Shown here piece by piece: positions 13,401 through 25,463 of a DNA stretch of 64,000 bases. Location: the NCBI GenBank assembly GCA_004794655.1, contig SMMW01000634.1, forward strand, positions 2,390,501-2,454,500, written 5' to 3'. How positions within the stretch are numbered: the stretch's first letter is position 1; every line of letters begins with the position of its first letter. The notes under the pieces are model-generated. The model did not search any database. It was given only the letters and a program-made list of their open reading frames with translations, and was not told the origin of the DNA. The position numbers and the translations under genes are program-made. The stretch comes from Marisa cornuarietis (lineage: Eukaryota; Mollusca; Gastropoda; Architaenioglossa; Ampullariidae).

Positions 13401-13829
13401 CATCCTTCTATAAATAAAAAGTAGCGTTCTGAAGTCTATTAATATTTAGAGTGCAAACTGCTTTATTTTGTTATAGTTGTTCTATTATGTTTGCATGCTT
13501 TTCCTGTAATTAAAACCATTTTGAAAAATATTGCTAGAAGTGGATAGTATTGTTTTTCATGCATTGAAGTTAGTCTCTAAAACTCAGTTTTCTTGGTTTT
13601 GCATGTTGTGTTTTCACAGAAATTAAAAATATGCGATATAAGGGAATATGTCAGTAGAAAATACGATTGTAACATAAAACAAGTAGACAAATCATTGTTT
13701 CCAAAGAAAATTTCTGCATAAATTAAAAATGTGACTATTTATTTACGACTAATTTGTACAGGTCTCTTTCATCTGCTAAGCCTTGCAGCTTACTGCTCGA
13801 CCTCGTACCATAAAACGAGAGGTTTCCCA
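10481..13829. other. Non-genic interval
   Basis: No recognisable gene. The 127-codon minus frame (11928..12311) and 113-codon minus frame (12878..13219) lack domains; the latter is driven by a purine-rich tract at about 12950..13060 including (GA)n at 13014..13030. A tRNA-A-box-like GTGGTTAGGGCGATGG lies near 13088. Confidence 0.5.
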
Positions 13830-14045
13830 TAGCCTGACATCACCTTAACTGTGAAAATAAATTTCCACTGTGTGTAGACACAGAAGGCCAAGCTTCACTT
13901 CTTCCTGCCACCAGCTCTACCTTCCCTGGTACATCGGGTGTAGAGCTGCTGGCTCGGCAGGAGGAGTAATCCTGCCATAGGCTAAACTGATCCTCCAACC
14001 ATCGAGCTTTTGCTCCGCAGTCGACCACCCTAACCACGAGGTTAG
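13830..14045 (-). mobile_element. Possible tRNA-headed SINE
   Basis: On the minus strand ACCTCGTGGTTAGGGTGGTC resembles a tRNA A-box region and GATGGTTGGAGGATCAG a decayed B box about 45 nt later. The body has no match that I could see elsewhere in the window. A similar head (CACGTGGTTAGGGCGATGG) occurs on the plus strand near 13085. Confidence 0.35.
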
Positions 14046-16976
14046 ATAGATTCCCAAGACATCATGACAGAACGATTTAAACTGAGACGCTGGGTCGAAC
14101 AAATCCGTTTGAAAGCAGAGACCCGAGCTCAAACTTTTAAATCGAAAAGCTATCGCACACTTTCAGAGAGATTGGGTAGGAGTAGTAGAATGGACTCTAA
14201 GGGAAAGTGCAGAGCTTAACGCCAGACCATCGTAGATTGAAATGGAGGAAGCTGTAGGAGGAAGAGCGAGGCAAGGGTTGTTTCCAGATGAAGTTAATCG
14301 TTGCTGAAAACAGTAGCATTTGTTCTACTGCTGTTGAAGCAGATGCATGTGATACTGTCAAGGATGCTTTATTTGTCTGGAGGCCAGTGAAGACTCGTAA
14401 GAGTAAGGATGGAGTAGTCGCGGCACAGGAAAGAAAGTTTCATGCAAAAGTCAAAGTTAACGATCCGCTTTTGCTCAATATTGCACAAATTAGCAAAGAA
14501 TATTTCGTTTTTAAAGGAATCATCTAGTAATCCCCAGGGTGGACCAGCCAACAGAGGAGGCAAACAAAAGGATGGAACATTCATTATCTTGGTTGAAGGT
14601 GAAGGTCGACAGTGTTGGACATGTCTTGCAAAAAAACGTTTGGCAAAGCATATGCACCTGACACCCGCGTTAGCTGCGGAAACTATTATGGGCTCTTTTC
14701 ATGTGCAACAGCCGTCATGCTTTCAGCACGCGGTCTGGCATCGGAGTTTGCTTTGGCGAGACTGTGGGTGTGTGTGGGGTTAAGGTGGCGAAACGAGAAA
14801 GAGAAAACGGAGTGGAGAGAAGAAGCACAACATGGAATTGCTAAGAGAGTATCTGCTTTCACCTACAAGCCAGTTCCTACCCTCCAACCACCACCTTACT
14901 GCAGCAACAGCAACAGCAACAGACTATTGAAAGCTGCCAAACAGCCTTAAGAACCAGAGCATTACAAAAATCAGTGTTGAAGTTTAGTTTTTTTATGCTT
15001 TTCATTCCATTTTTCAAATACCTTTTATGGGATAGTGTTGACGTGAACTTCAAATTTTTATTCTTAATATTTTAAAATACAACCTAAACAAAAACAAATA
15101 AGCCAAAACTAGACCCCAAAACCCTCGTATAAAATAAACAACGGGAAAAGACCAAAAAAAAAAAAACCAAACAAACTTGGAGAAACAAAACATAAATTAA
15201 AAAAAAGACAAATATCCCCAGAAATAACGAAACACCAAAGTTAATCAAATATCCCATCCAGATTTAAGCGAGTGATCTGTCAAGGAAATGTAGCTTTGAC
15301 AATGAAATCGAAATATCAAGGCCATGAACTTTTGTTCGTCCCCGAGCATCATCTGTGACTTTCTCCCCCTGCTTCCTGTAACTGAGCGTGACGGCAAGTC
15401 CCTTGTGTGCGAGACAAGGGGAGGGGAATAGCACGAGCGGGATGACAGGTCGCACAGGGAAACAGAATCACACAGTGTTTTTAAATACATCTTTCATCAA
15501 TAACAGCTCACAAGCGAACAAAGTGAGAGCTTGGATGTTGGATAAACAACGGGTTTTTAGAGAGAGTGTAGAAGAGAAAGCAAACGCTTTATAATGTTCA
15601 ACATGCAACGAATAGGAGAGAAGCAGGAGACGAAAACGACATGATAATGAGAAAGAAGATGAATACGAGGAGGATGGAGGAAAGAAGAAAGATAAAGGCA
15701 AAAGAATACCGTTTTGCCGGTTGTAGATGCTGCTGCTGATCAGGTGGAGGGTGGGGGACAAAAAAATTAGATTGGGCAAGAATAAGAAATAAAATAAAAA
15801 AGGAATGGAATTGGGAAAAAGGAAGGAAAAACTCTTAAGGCTTAAACTAAAGGAAGATTTAAAAAATGTCATAAGAAGCTAGTCCGAAAATGAAGGAAAC
15901 TTAAATAAGTAAAGCAAAATCGAAAGGCAGCCAGTGGAGAATGAGAGAGAGAGAGGACTGAAGGGGAAGTTTCACACTGTGTGCTGTTGTTAGCAGCATC
16001 ATCTTAGGCGCTTATCGGAGTCTTACATCAAAGTTTGCATCTGTTTGAAATCGTCTCCAAGTTAGTAGAACATACGGCTAAAGCATATTACAAAATACTT
16101 CGTGCATTTTGTTAATTATTTTATTTTGAAAGCGCACACATCGACCTAAAAATCATTCCCGATGTGTGTGATGTTCCTAAATGCAGAGTTGAGTACGAAG
16201 GTTGCTGACATAATAAGCATATGCTAATGAGGCACCTTCCAGTCATCTGGACCATCAACAGACCGCTGAGTGCTCTAGTCTCTAATCAGGTTACCATAGC
16301 CGCGACTTTAAAAGTAAAACTGATGTCAGTTTATATTCCCCAAAAGTGTTCACAGTCCTTTTATGTTACAACTTGTTTTCTTATTCTACCGTTAGTTCTA
16401 CAAAAACCTTAGAAAAAATACCTACCTTGTGTAAAACATGCAGGGGAGCCCAGTTCTGTCGTCTGGAGGATTACGAACTGGACACCAGAAGATGACGAAA
16501 TAAAATTTAGTACGCGTCCTTTCCTAGTAAGTAATAATCCATCTCTTATATCTATATATAAATATTTAAATTTGTGTTAAGGTATAAGAAACTGTCAACC
16601 ATGTCTCACATACCCTAGCATGCTTTTGTAAAGATGGACAAAGAAAGACCGGTGCGCACGTCGTTTCTTATCTAACTTCATGCAGAGGAAGAGACCGCCT
16701 AGAAATATCTGGTATTGGCAATCTGCTTCCTTTTTGCGCCGGCGCTATCTGACGCTAAGCATTCAAAATAATTGTTCAGATTAAAAAAAATCTCTTTGAC
16801 GAAAGTCCGTCACGTGATTCAGGCAAATTTTCACGGCATTTTTTTGTGTCGCCTGGCTTTGAAAGAAAACAGCGATGATGACTTCCGGGAGCGCACTGGA
16901 AGCAAGTTTCAATTAGAACTTGCGGAGGCGTAGAAGACGACGTGTCTTGGAATATATCGTAACTCAGCCATAGGGC
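14046..16976. other. Non-genic interval
   Basis: Two overlapping plus frames of 113 and 112 codons (14442..14950) show no domain. An A-rich tract lies at about 15080..15200. A long purine-rich stretch (15600..15870) produces a Phe/Ser/Leu-rich minus frame. Confidence 0.5.
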
Positions 16977-17233
16977 CATTTTCATAACACTGTAACCCAT
17001 GGCTTCTAGGAAATCCACTCCTTTGATGATGCAATAATCTAGAAGTTACAGGAAAGCATATTACTTTGATGACAATGTAATGTCCAAATTACAGAAAAAG
17101 CATCTTGCTTTCATGACACTGTGTCTCAGTATAGCGGGAAATGAACATTCTTCTTTAACGACCACGCATCATCGGCTTAGGGTAACATAGCTCCAATGAC
17201 ACCTAGGTGTACTTCAACAGGAGCAAAGCTACC
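16977..17233 (+). repeat. Degenerate 44-bp minisatellite
   Basis: About five to six diverged units occur in tandem: 16977..17019, 17020..17063, 17064..17107, 17108..17152, 17153..17190 and 17191..17233. Each opens near CTTTGATGACAnTGTAA and the first four close near GGAAAnCATnTT. Units 2-4 are clearest, with lengths of 44, 44 and 45 bp. The last units are weak. Confidence 0.7.
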
Positions 17234-19129
17234 CATCTCTTCTTCAAAGAAAAACAGAAAAAAGGAAAAAAAGGAACAGATTTAGATTATACACTCGTTC
17301 GTATTTGCTTGGCTGAGATGGAACATTCATATCGATGACATTATTATTCTTTCAACTGCTTTAGAAAGCTTTGGTGTAATTATTATGTACAGAACACGTT
17401 CAGTTCTAATATGTGTCAATCGCAGCTGATCCAAAAATACGGATTCATCGGAAAGTTTTACAACCAGAACCTTTCAATGGGAGCAATGTGAATTTTCTAT
17501 GGCATTCTGAATGACACTGGCATATCACAAAGATTGTAAAAGTATAAATATTGACGAATACCGTCTGCTCGAACAGAAGAAAAACTGTCATTTTACAGAG
17601 AGTTTGAAGATCAGAATGAGAAAGAGTTGTAATGTATAGCTGACGATAATCGCATTTCGATTTTTGGATTCTCTAGACTCAGGAAAGACCTCGTCCACAA
17701 ATTTCTCGCACTGACTCAGAGGATAGACGCAAAGACATTCTGTTCAGTCCACTAAACAATGAAACTTGGTATATAAATACTTCAGACGACTGAGCCCATG
17801 GTTGCTAGCGCTGGTAACGCTTAACGTACCTAAGTTTACAGGTCATAGGTGAAACAATGTTGTAGAAAATCTAAGACCATAAGACAATGCGGTAAGGACA
17901 AACACACGTGTTCGTTCTCAAAGACAGGAGAGAGCTAATAGGTGCAGGAGCAGACAAGCAGACAGATAACGGGTGAGGAACACGTGGGCGGAAGATGTGG
18001 GGGCGGGAGCTTAGTTGACAGGCGATAATGGGGTCCGTGAAATTGATCCTTTACTAGATACCCGACGTCTTCGCCAAAAGCCCTGACCAATCGAAGGAGG
18101 TCAGCTCTGGCTAATTCATTAATTCCTTTACCGGTCTCACTGGTTACCCTTGCTTGTGGGCCTTGGGGAGGTAACTACGGAAGTGGGGCAGCGGCCTCCT
18201 TCTAGTGTCGTGGCTTCTTTTTTTCTGTCACATTTCGTGTCACGGGGAAGACGACACTCACCTTTCCTCGCCTTTACTCCAGCTTCCGCCTGTCTACTTA
18301 GGCTCAATGAATGTTATCTTCAGCACCGGAACTCAGCGTATCATTGGATCATTAAAACACAGCGAATCCATCTAGTCATCCACCCAGCCACGCAGCCAGT
18401 CGTCTGCCGCCCATCGTTATGTGTATACCTCGACATTCTTCTTACTCTATTTCCGACATAGTTCACTATTGTAACTTTAATACTTACCATCTCAAGAGTT
18501 GGCCTATCTAGCTAACTATCGGGCCTAACTACAATAAAAGAAAAATGGTAAATAACCAAAGTGCACCAGTATTTCATATGCCGACTGCTCCTGTGTTCCC
18601 TAAGTCGTTAGTGTAACTTTTTGATGCGATCATTAAAAGCTTTATAGCAGATATGTTTTGCCAAATAATAATTATTAGCGTGCGACTTATGAAGTATTAT
18701 TGTTGTAAATTGTTTTAAATTACTCTCCTAGTTATAAATTAATTAATTATTTCTACTCTTTATAATATAAACTTTTATTCTATTATGTTATTTGTTACTT
18801 TTTTTTTACATTTTTCCTAATTAATTAATCTTTATGCGGCAATCGTTAAATATCTACTATTATGTATTTATTATTGTTCTCTAATTACTCAGCACTCTAA
18901 AGGGAAATCCTAAAACTAAGGTGCATTGTCTACTATCAACAACTGCACTAGCTGTCTTCTCTGGCTGTCAATGGTCTGCTACAGTGGATATACTTGCACC
19001 AGATACGTGAACCATTTCAATCCGATCGCTTCCTACAGCGACCATCTTTGAAGCACTCAAGGTTGGCCTTCCTTTGTCAATACCTCCAATAGTTTCCCTC
19101 TTTCTCTCCGTCTCTCTTTATCCTCGGCC
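17234..19129. other. No gene seen
   Basis: Unique-looking AT-rich sequence. The 103-codon frame at 18150..18461 lacks recognisable features. The 18650..18850 stretch is strongly AT-rich with repeated TTAATTAAT-like words. Confidence 0.5.
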
Positions 19130-19316
19130 TATTTTATTTATGGGGTCACCCATGAGTGAGGGGGAGGAAACCGGAGTACTCGGAGAAAACTCCCGACGCC
19201 CAGCCCTGCGGACAGGTGTCATATACAGAGAGTGTCCCGAGACGAGATCTGAACCCTGAGTTTCTCACTGCATGATGACAAGAGAGCATTTTAACCACTA
19301 CAGTACCCGGCGCCCC
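19130..19316 (-). mobile_element. tRNA-headed SINE adjoining the LINE 3' end
   Basis: On the minus strand the element starts CGCCGGGTACTGTAGTGGTT (A-box-like). It contains GGGTTCAGATCTCGTCTCGG (B-box-like, core at 19245..19255) and then a body with GAGTACTCCGGTTTCCTCCC, ending near CCCATAAATAAAATAGG. The TCTCGTCTCGGG block after the B box is shared with the copy at 36366. It begins within a few bases of the end of the LINE text at 19318, in the same orientation. Confidence 0.6.
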
Positions 19317-19317
19317 T

Positions 19318-19626
19318 TCAGGTGACTTCGCTTCTCAGTCCAGTCTTTGACATTCGTAAGCCAGTTCTTCCTCTGGCCACCACGACCTCGGCCACCCCCA
19401 AGTTGCCTTAAAGGATAGACCCCAACAAGGTGTTGTGCCGGGTCACATGCCCAAAGAAGATCAGCTTACGTTGCCTGACTGTTGAAAGTAGTGGTTCCTG
19501 GTGTCCTGGAAAACTGAATATTTTATCTGAGTTTTTGATGTCACAATGAGTAGCTACGTATTTTTTAAAACCTATTTTTGGTGTTTCAGTAATCGGATAT
19601 CGTAAAAAGTTAGTCTCCCTTTCCAT
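19318..19626 (-). mobile_element. Decayed non-LTR retrotransposon: extreme C-terminus
   Basis: Minus-strand text GHQEPLLSTVRQRKLIFFGH-VTRHNTLLGSIL, then after a shift QLGGGRGRGGQRKNWLTNVKDWTEK, is the typical RRKLxWFGHVTRH...GGRRRGRQRKNWxxNVKEWT end of LINE endonuclease/RT proteins. It corresponds to the 3' end of the relic at 849..2000, probably the same family. A tRNA-headed repeat follows immediately at 19316. Confidence 0.8.
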
Positions 19627-22600
19627 CTCATTTATCCAGATTAAACCAATTAATTTCGACTCTTGACCCCTGACACTCTTCCAGATGCCATTTAATTCCC
19701 TCCATACCCTCGTCTTGACTGTGTTCTATAAAACGTTAAAGTACTTTTGATCAAGGTTAAGATTTTCAGGTTTTTGACCTTTTGGGGATCAAATGATACT
19801 AATACTGATGTCATTGAAGTCAATGCAAAGAAACTCTGTCTCTTCAACCAACTTTTTGACACACTTTTTCGAATGTCTAGCTGTAGATCTATTCATATTA
19901 TTATCTCTACAACATCGAATCAACAATTGGTGTCTCATCAAAACCAGAATAAAGCTGTCAGAGACGAGAATGTATTCATAAACACCGACAGAAGGTGTGA
20001 GAAAAGGAAATTAAGAACATTTTTACGTCTGTCCTTCTTGGTCCCGTTCCGGAAACGTCTGTTTAGACTTCTGACTGGAAGCCATCTTGATTAGAGAAAA
20101 TAAGGCCACATAAATGATGGCTGAAAGTATTTTTCGGAGTTTCGAGCCTGCACGCTGCTACAACATCCGGCTGAAACAGAACAGAGGTGTCTAAGACATC
20201 TTCATTTTTTTTCTCTTTCTCTTTCGCTCTCTCTCTCTGTGTGAACGCGGGCGTGCGTGTGAGTACACATAATTGTATACACACAAAGCCAGCATCACCA
20301 ACACCGCACACGCTTGGGAATATCGTAATTTTTCAAGGGAAGCCCCCGTCTTGTAATTTCCGCCTATTTCCCTTGGGAAATAAACCTGGTAATGCTGGCC
20401 ATAATAACCTGATTTTCTCGATAGCACCGCCGCCGTTGCCAACACCTTTCCAGCATTCTTCCAACTTAAAAGACTGAATAAACTCTCCAGGTTTTCTTTT
20501 CGGCAAGAACAGGTAGAGTTGGGAGTGCCTACTCCGTGACCGTTGGAATAAAATAGGACGGCTATAATCAAACATTTTGAAAAAAGACATTTACCCATTG
20601 TTGAAAATTCAAGACTTACTAGGTGCGCTAAGAATGTTTTAAATGGCAAATTATATTTCAAACAGACTGAAAAATTTCCAGTTTCTTTTATAAAGTCACA
20701 GGTTAGTTTGATTGTTAGAAAAGCTAACTTTTCATATAAAAAAAATCTTAAGGTATTGTACCTTTTCAAGTGCAAGTTTGTCACACATACTATACTATAC
20801 GACATTGTTCGTGCAACAAGCGTGCAGTTTGAGAAAAATGTTCTCGTTCCTGTATTGTATAAAAGACATTTTGTTTTTGTTTAAATGTCTGACTCGCTTC
20901 GTGACGGTTGCGCATCCAGCATCATTTGCAGAAGTCCAGGGGCCAGTCGCACAACACGTTTCTAAACCTTAAAACTGTTCTAGAAAAGCAAAATCTCTTC
21001 TTAGCCATTTTGATGCATTGCAGAAAAACATACAAAACATTGTACTGACAGGACGGAAAGTCAGACTTAAACAACTTTATCTTACTTAAAGCAGTTTTAG
21101 TTTTAAAAATACTAAAATTGTGGTGTGCACTTTAAACTGATTATCTAAATAGAGTTAAGGCCTAAAAGTGTTTAAAATTAGAAATGTGTTGTGCAACTGG
21201 GCCCAGGCTGGAATCCATAGAGCGAGGCGGAATGCGGTAGCGGCAGCCATCAGCATCGAGCGACGAGGAACGGATACACACTCTTTATTTATTTTGTTTC
21301 GATTTTACCCCACTGCTGTATGAACTGGCGTCTTTAGTTTTCCGAAGAAGTAAGTCAACATGCATGAAAGACTTGTTTGTCACGCGTAGACTGCACGACA
21401 CGTGAAAACACATAAAATATCCAGCCTTATAATCCCGCAGGTTATGCTGTCTTACTAAAGCTTCTACCCTTTGTTGTTCACGAGAGGATGAACGCCACAT
21501 GACACTAGAAACTCATTTCAGCTACAGTAGGTTTCAACCACACGTAATGGCAGTGCATATAAAAACGAAAAAAATGATCAACAGCGACCAGGTAGAGGAG
21601 AGAAAATACTTGCTGCAGAGAGTAAATTTGTTTACCTAACTGTGAGCCATGCCCAGTCGCCAATACTTGTTCATGCGGCTAGGTTTATGAGCAGAACCGA
21701 TTGATTATCGATAAAAGCAGGTAAAAAAAATTATTTTAGGCGCATTTCGGCCATTAAGACCGATTATGTCAACTATATCACAACCTTTAAAATCTGCACG
21801 TATGTGAAAGTTGTTTTTTTTTTTTTTGGTATGTGCTCATCCATGTGTGTCGTTTGTTCACCGTCGATATGCACGTTCACTGTACTTGCACTGCACACTG
21901 CCAGGTGGAATAATTTATGTAAATGATGTAGTTAGAATAACTTAACCCAAGAGGTTAAAGTCATTATGCCGAGTTTCCTCCTCCTTTACTGTCAGCACAT
22001 CATGATGTTACTGAGAAGCATGAGCCGTACGACAGGACACCGTGACCAGCCGTTGATGACGTTGCCGTCTCGCTTCACGTGAGAACATCATTGACGACTT
22101 TGACGCGGGGGCAGACGTGGCTCGCTCACCGTGCTGTGTGTTGATGAAGAGGCCTGCAGAGCACAGGGTGCAAAGTTTGAAATGAATTCCGAATTTATTT
22201 AGCTCCCCTTGACGTTTAATCGATAACCACGGTCGGCTCTATTATCGTCCTTGTCCTCTACGGCCCGCAGCAGACAACGAGTTGCGGAAGATAGATTCTC
22301 ACCTCTGACACCTTAACTGTAGCCTCATAATCGACCTCCTCGCCTTTGTTTTTTTTTTTTTTTTGCAGCGAAAACGGTCCCCTTGACGCAAGAACCTGAT
22401 CAACAAGTCCGCTCTAGAACTGTTTTACTTGTTTTTGTAATGAAAAAAAATGTGCAGCTGTTCTTTTCTTTATTAGTAAATACAATAATAACAATGCACA
22501 GAATAATAACTAACAAAGAAAGATGAGGATTATCTAAGAGATCAAGACGATAAGGGCAAGAAACCATCCTGGCCATCCTTTCACAAATGACTATGAGGAT

Positions 22601-24514
22601 CCATCAAGAGTTTAGCAAACTATCAAGTCAGTAGACAGGCTAATGCCCGTTGATCCAGCTAAACCCATCTGATGGCACAGGAGGTTTCAAGTGGAGGTCG
22701 AGTCAGATTCAAGGGCAGCCCAGGTTAACTTTTAAAAAGCGTTTGGTTTATAGGTCACACCAATTCTAGGAAACCGATCAATTTTATAACCCCCAACCCA
22801 AAGAGAGGACTGACGAGTTAAGGAAACTCTAGGAGAACAAAAGCGTTATACAGACAGGAATGAAAGAAGAGGGAAAGGAAAGGAGAAAAAAGCAAAAGAA
22901 GAGGAAGAGAGTATGGATGTGTGGAATGATTAAGTAAAGCATTCTAAATCTGTAGACAATATCAGGATAATTGTGGAAACCGTCCCAGGGACATCACGTT
23001 CATAGGTCTTCCAGTGCGTGCTTGTGAGAGCTTTCTAGCGCACTGGGGAAATTTCTGAAAGGTCTGAACTCGGTGACTGGACCGTTATATGAAGAGCATA
23101 ATGCAGATTCTGTTTTCTGCCAAAGAATGTCAGCTTTCACCCCTGAGCTCTTTACTTAGAGGACTTTGATAAATCTGGATGGAAGAATCGCATTATACAG
23201 TATTGACGCTAATAGCTGTTAAAAGAACTTGAGTTAATGTTGTCTCTGCTGGAATTTATTTATCGCCTTTTAAGTCAGTTTTTTGAAGGGGGGGGGTGGA
23301 TGGGGAATACAACCTCCCGTATAGGCCAAACCATCTTTAATTCTGATATGTTTGACATTATGCTGCATTACATAGACCAGCTTGCTAGGCAGACTGAGAG
23401 ACCACCATACATATAAACTTATGTTCACGATGAAAGGCTAAGCTGGACTAGAGACTAACAGGAAATGCTTTTATCAATAAGGTCTTCAAGTAAACCTGTG
23501 TTCGTGTTCAAGGCTAACTTTCTTCGTCTGCGCACTGAATCAAAAAGTTTGCAGAAGTCGTAAACTGTATGTTCCCTCCGGTGTCAAATTTCAAGCGTTT
23601 GATAGCGGACAGAGTTATGAGTTCCCCGTTAACTGGCCACGGAACTTTGCATGATGGGGTTTGGGCACGACAGCAACAAGAACATTTATTCTTTGATGAT
23701 GTAATAGTCGCCAAAATTAACTACAGCAATATCTATACCCCTACAAAAAAATAACAAAACAAAACAAAAAACAAACTACAAACCCACCTCAAGACGTTCA
23801 ACTGTACCTATTGTGAGTTTTTTTTGCAGTTACCACGGGACCAGAAGTCTCTAGATATCAAACAGCCAATCAGCCTTTTTTTTAAAACACAAAGTCAAGT
23901 GAGAGCGAAACCTGGATACCCGCCATCCGTTTATTAACTCAACCCGAAAGTATCACTAAAGGTCTTGGTACCCTAACCATTTTCACTTCAGTAATATTTT
24001 CTTGTGACACATTTTTTTCATGGTTTGAAGCGATCCGAAGACACAAACTTAACCATCCACGAAACCCCATCAGCCAAACCCCCCCCCCTCACGCTCGTCA
24101 GTCAGCCCACCCGCTTTCTAACCTGGACACCCGAAAAGAAGTCCAGCTTTCCCGCAGCTCACCCCGAGAGCTTGTCGTTCGCATCTCATAAGCAGAAGGA
24201 CCCGAAGTGGAGGTTAGAGGGTGGATGGAAGGAGAGCTCTCGTCCCGAGACACAAAAGTGGAAACAAAGGCGTCCTCAGCCGCACGTAACGCAGGGTAAT
24301 GGCGGGAACGTGTCGTCTGCTGTGTCAATAAAATTGCAGACGTCGCCCTGCCCGTGCCTGGGGAAATTCACCGACACTTTGCATGAGCTGCACCCAGGGA
24401 AGGACAACTCTCCGCGCTGTCTCTTGCCTCGTTTGTGGCTGACTCCTGGCGACGTTGATTACCCACCAAAGCAGCAGGCAGTACCGTTGTGCACTCCTCG
24501 TAAAGGGTTCTTTC
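19627..24514. other. Non-genic interval
   Basis: The longest frames are 204 codons on minus (20191..20805) and the first part of a 194-codon plus frame (24004..24588). Neither has a domain, signal peptide or membrane layout that I recognise. A perfect inverted repeat TATTTCCC-TT-GGGAAATA sits at 20365..20382. A purine-rich tract lies at about 22850..22916. Confidence 0.5.
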
Positions 24515-24572
24515 CCCATGTTCAGCCAGACAACCCAAGACGACCCATGTTCAGCCAGACAACCCAAGACGA
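24515..24572 (+). repeat. Perfect 2 x 29-bp tandem duplication
   Basis: Units 24515..24543 and 24544..24572 are identical, starting CCCATGTTCAGCCAGACAAC. Perfect identity suggests a recent duplication. Confidence 0.95.
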
Positions 24573-25296
24573 ACGCGGAAGAAGATAAAAGAAGAGACAA
24601 AGAAAAGATAAAGTGGAAGGAAGGCAGAGGAATGAAGAAGAAAGTGTGATGACAATGGAGTTGACGACGACAAAGGAGGAGGAAGTGGCTGTAGAAGAAA
24701 GGTTAGGAGTAGAACAAATTAAAATAAGAAAGAAGAAAAGAAATAAAAATGAGAAAGACGAGAAAGAAGATTACATTGTCACTTAGTGAAAGATAACTAT
24801 AAAATCACTTTATGAAGTCTCTACGAGGTGCCCAGAAAGTGCCGTCACGGACGTCTCCTCCCATTTGTCAAGTTCTCACAGACAGCTCCGCCCGTTTGTC
24901 AAGCTGTCACAGACAGCTAGCCATCTCGTGAGAAAAAAAACTGCGTAATGCACTCCTTCCTTCTCGCAATAAACTCTCATTGTCTAGGAGGCGTTCTTGC
25001 ACGTCACCAGTCTCTTCCTTCCTGTCGGTCGGTCCATTTGTGCCCTCGCACTTTTTTGTCTCAGCTGACCTTTGTTCCTCCACCCATCCCACGCGCGAGC
25101 ACGCAGGCACCGACAAAAAAGAAACTTCGTGCATATAGCGGAGAGTAGTCCGAAGATGTGACCAACAGCGTTAATTGGTCATGGGCTTATTACTAGTGAT
25201 ATTTATGTAAACCGTCTTGCTGAAATTGTTCATCAATGTGCAGCCTCAAAGGCTTAAATGCGACTTTAAGAAAAGAAGAGGAAGAGAAAGGGAAAA
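24573..25296. other. No gene seen; purine-rich tract
   Basis: 24575..24780 is strongly purine-rich (GAAGAAA/GAGGAAG words). Only short frames and the 31-bp duplication follow. Confidence 0.5.
24857..24918 (+). repeat. 2 x 31-bp tandem duplication
   Basis: Units 24857..24887 and 24888..24918 differ at four positions. Both end TCACAGACAGCT. Confidence 0.9.
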
Positions 25297-25463
25297 TGGT
25301 ACTTTACGCCTTGTCAACAGGTTGTATCCAGGCAAAGCAGCCGGCCCTGTAAATACGCATATTGAAAAAAAAAGAGAGCTTCCTGCTACAAGATCTGAAG
25401 CATTGACTCCTGATGATCCCTGCACTGGTGACACGTGCCTCTGTAACCACCGGAGCGCCCTCT
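25297..25463 (-). mobile_element. tRNA-headed SINE, diverged copy
   Basis: On the minus strand it begins GAGGGCGCTCCGGTGGTTACAG and contains CACCAGTGCAGG. It has a decayed B-box GCTTCAGATCT (25391..25401), a body GGGCCGGCTGCTTTGCCTGG and a tail with AAGGCGTAAAGTACC. These blocks line up in the same order as the 36366..36566 copy. The flanks are purine-rich and a target-site duplication is not clear. Confidence 0.65.

Noticed and set aside
20365..20382. Perfect 8-bp inverted repeat with 2-nt loop
   Set aside because: Short palindromes of this size are expected by chance in 64 kb, and nothing nearby gives it a role.
20191..20805. 204-codon minus-strand open frame
   Set aside because: No recognisable domain and it ends in a low-complexity Arg/Lys/Glu run from a CT-rich tract. 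No transcription evidence is available.
24004..24588. 194-codon plus-strand open frame
   Set aside because: No domain, signal or membrane features; it ends in a recent 29-bp duplication that makes repeated peptide text. A frame of this length can arise by chance in a G+C-rich patch.
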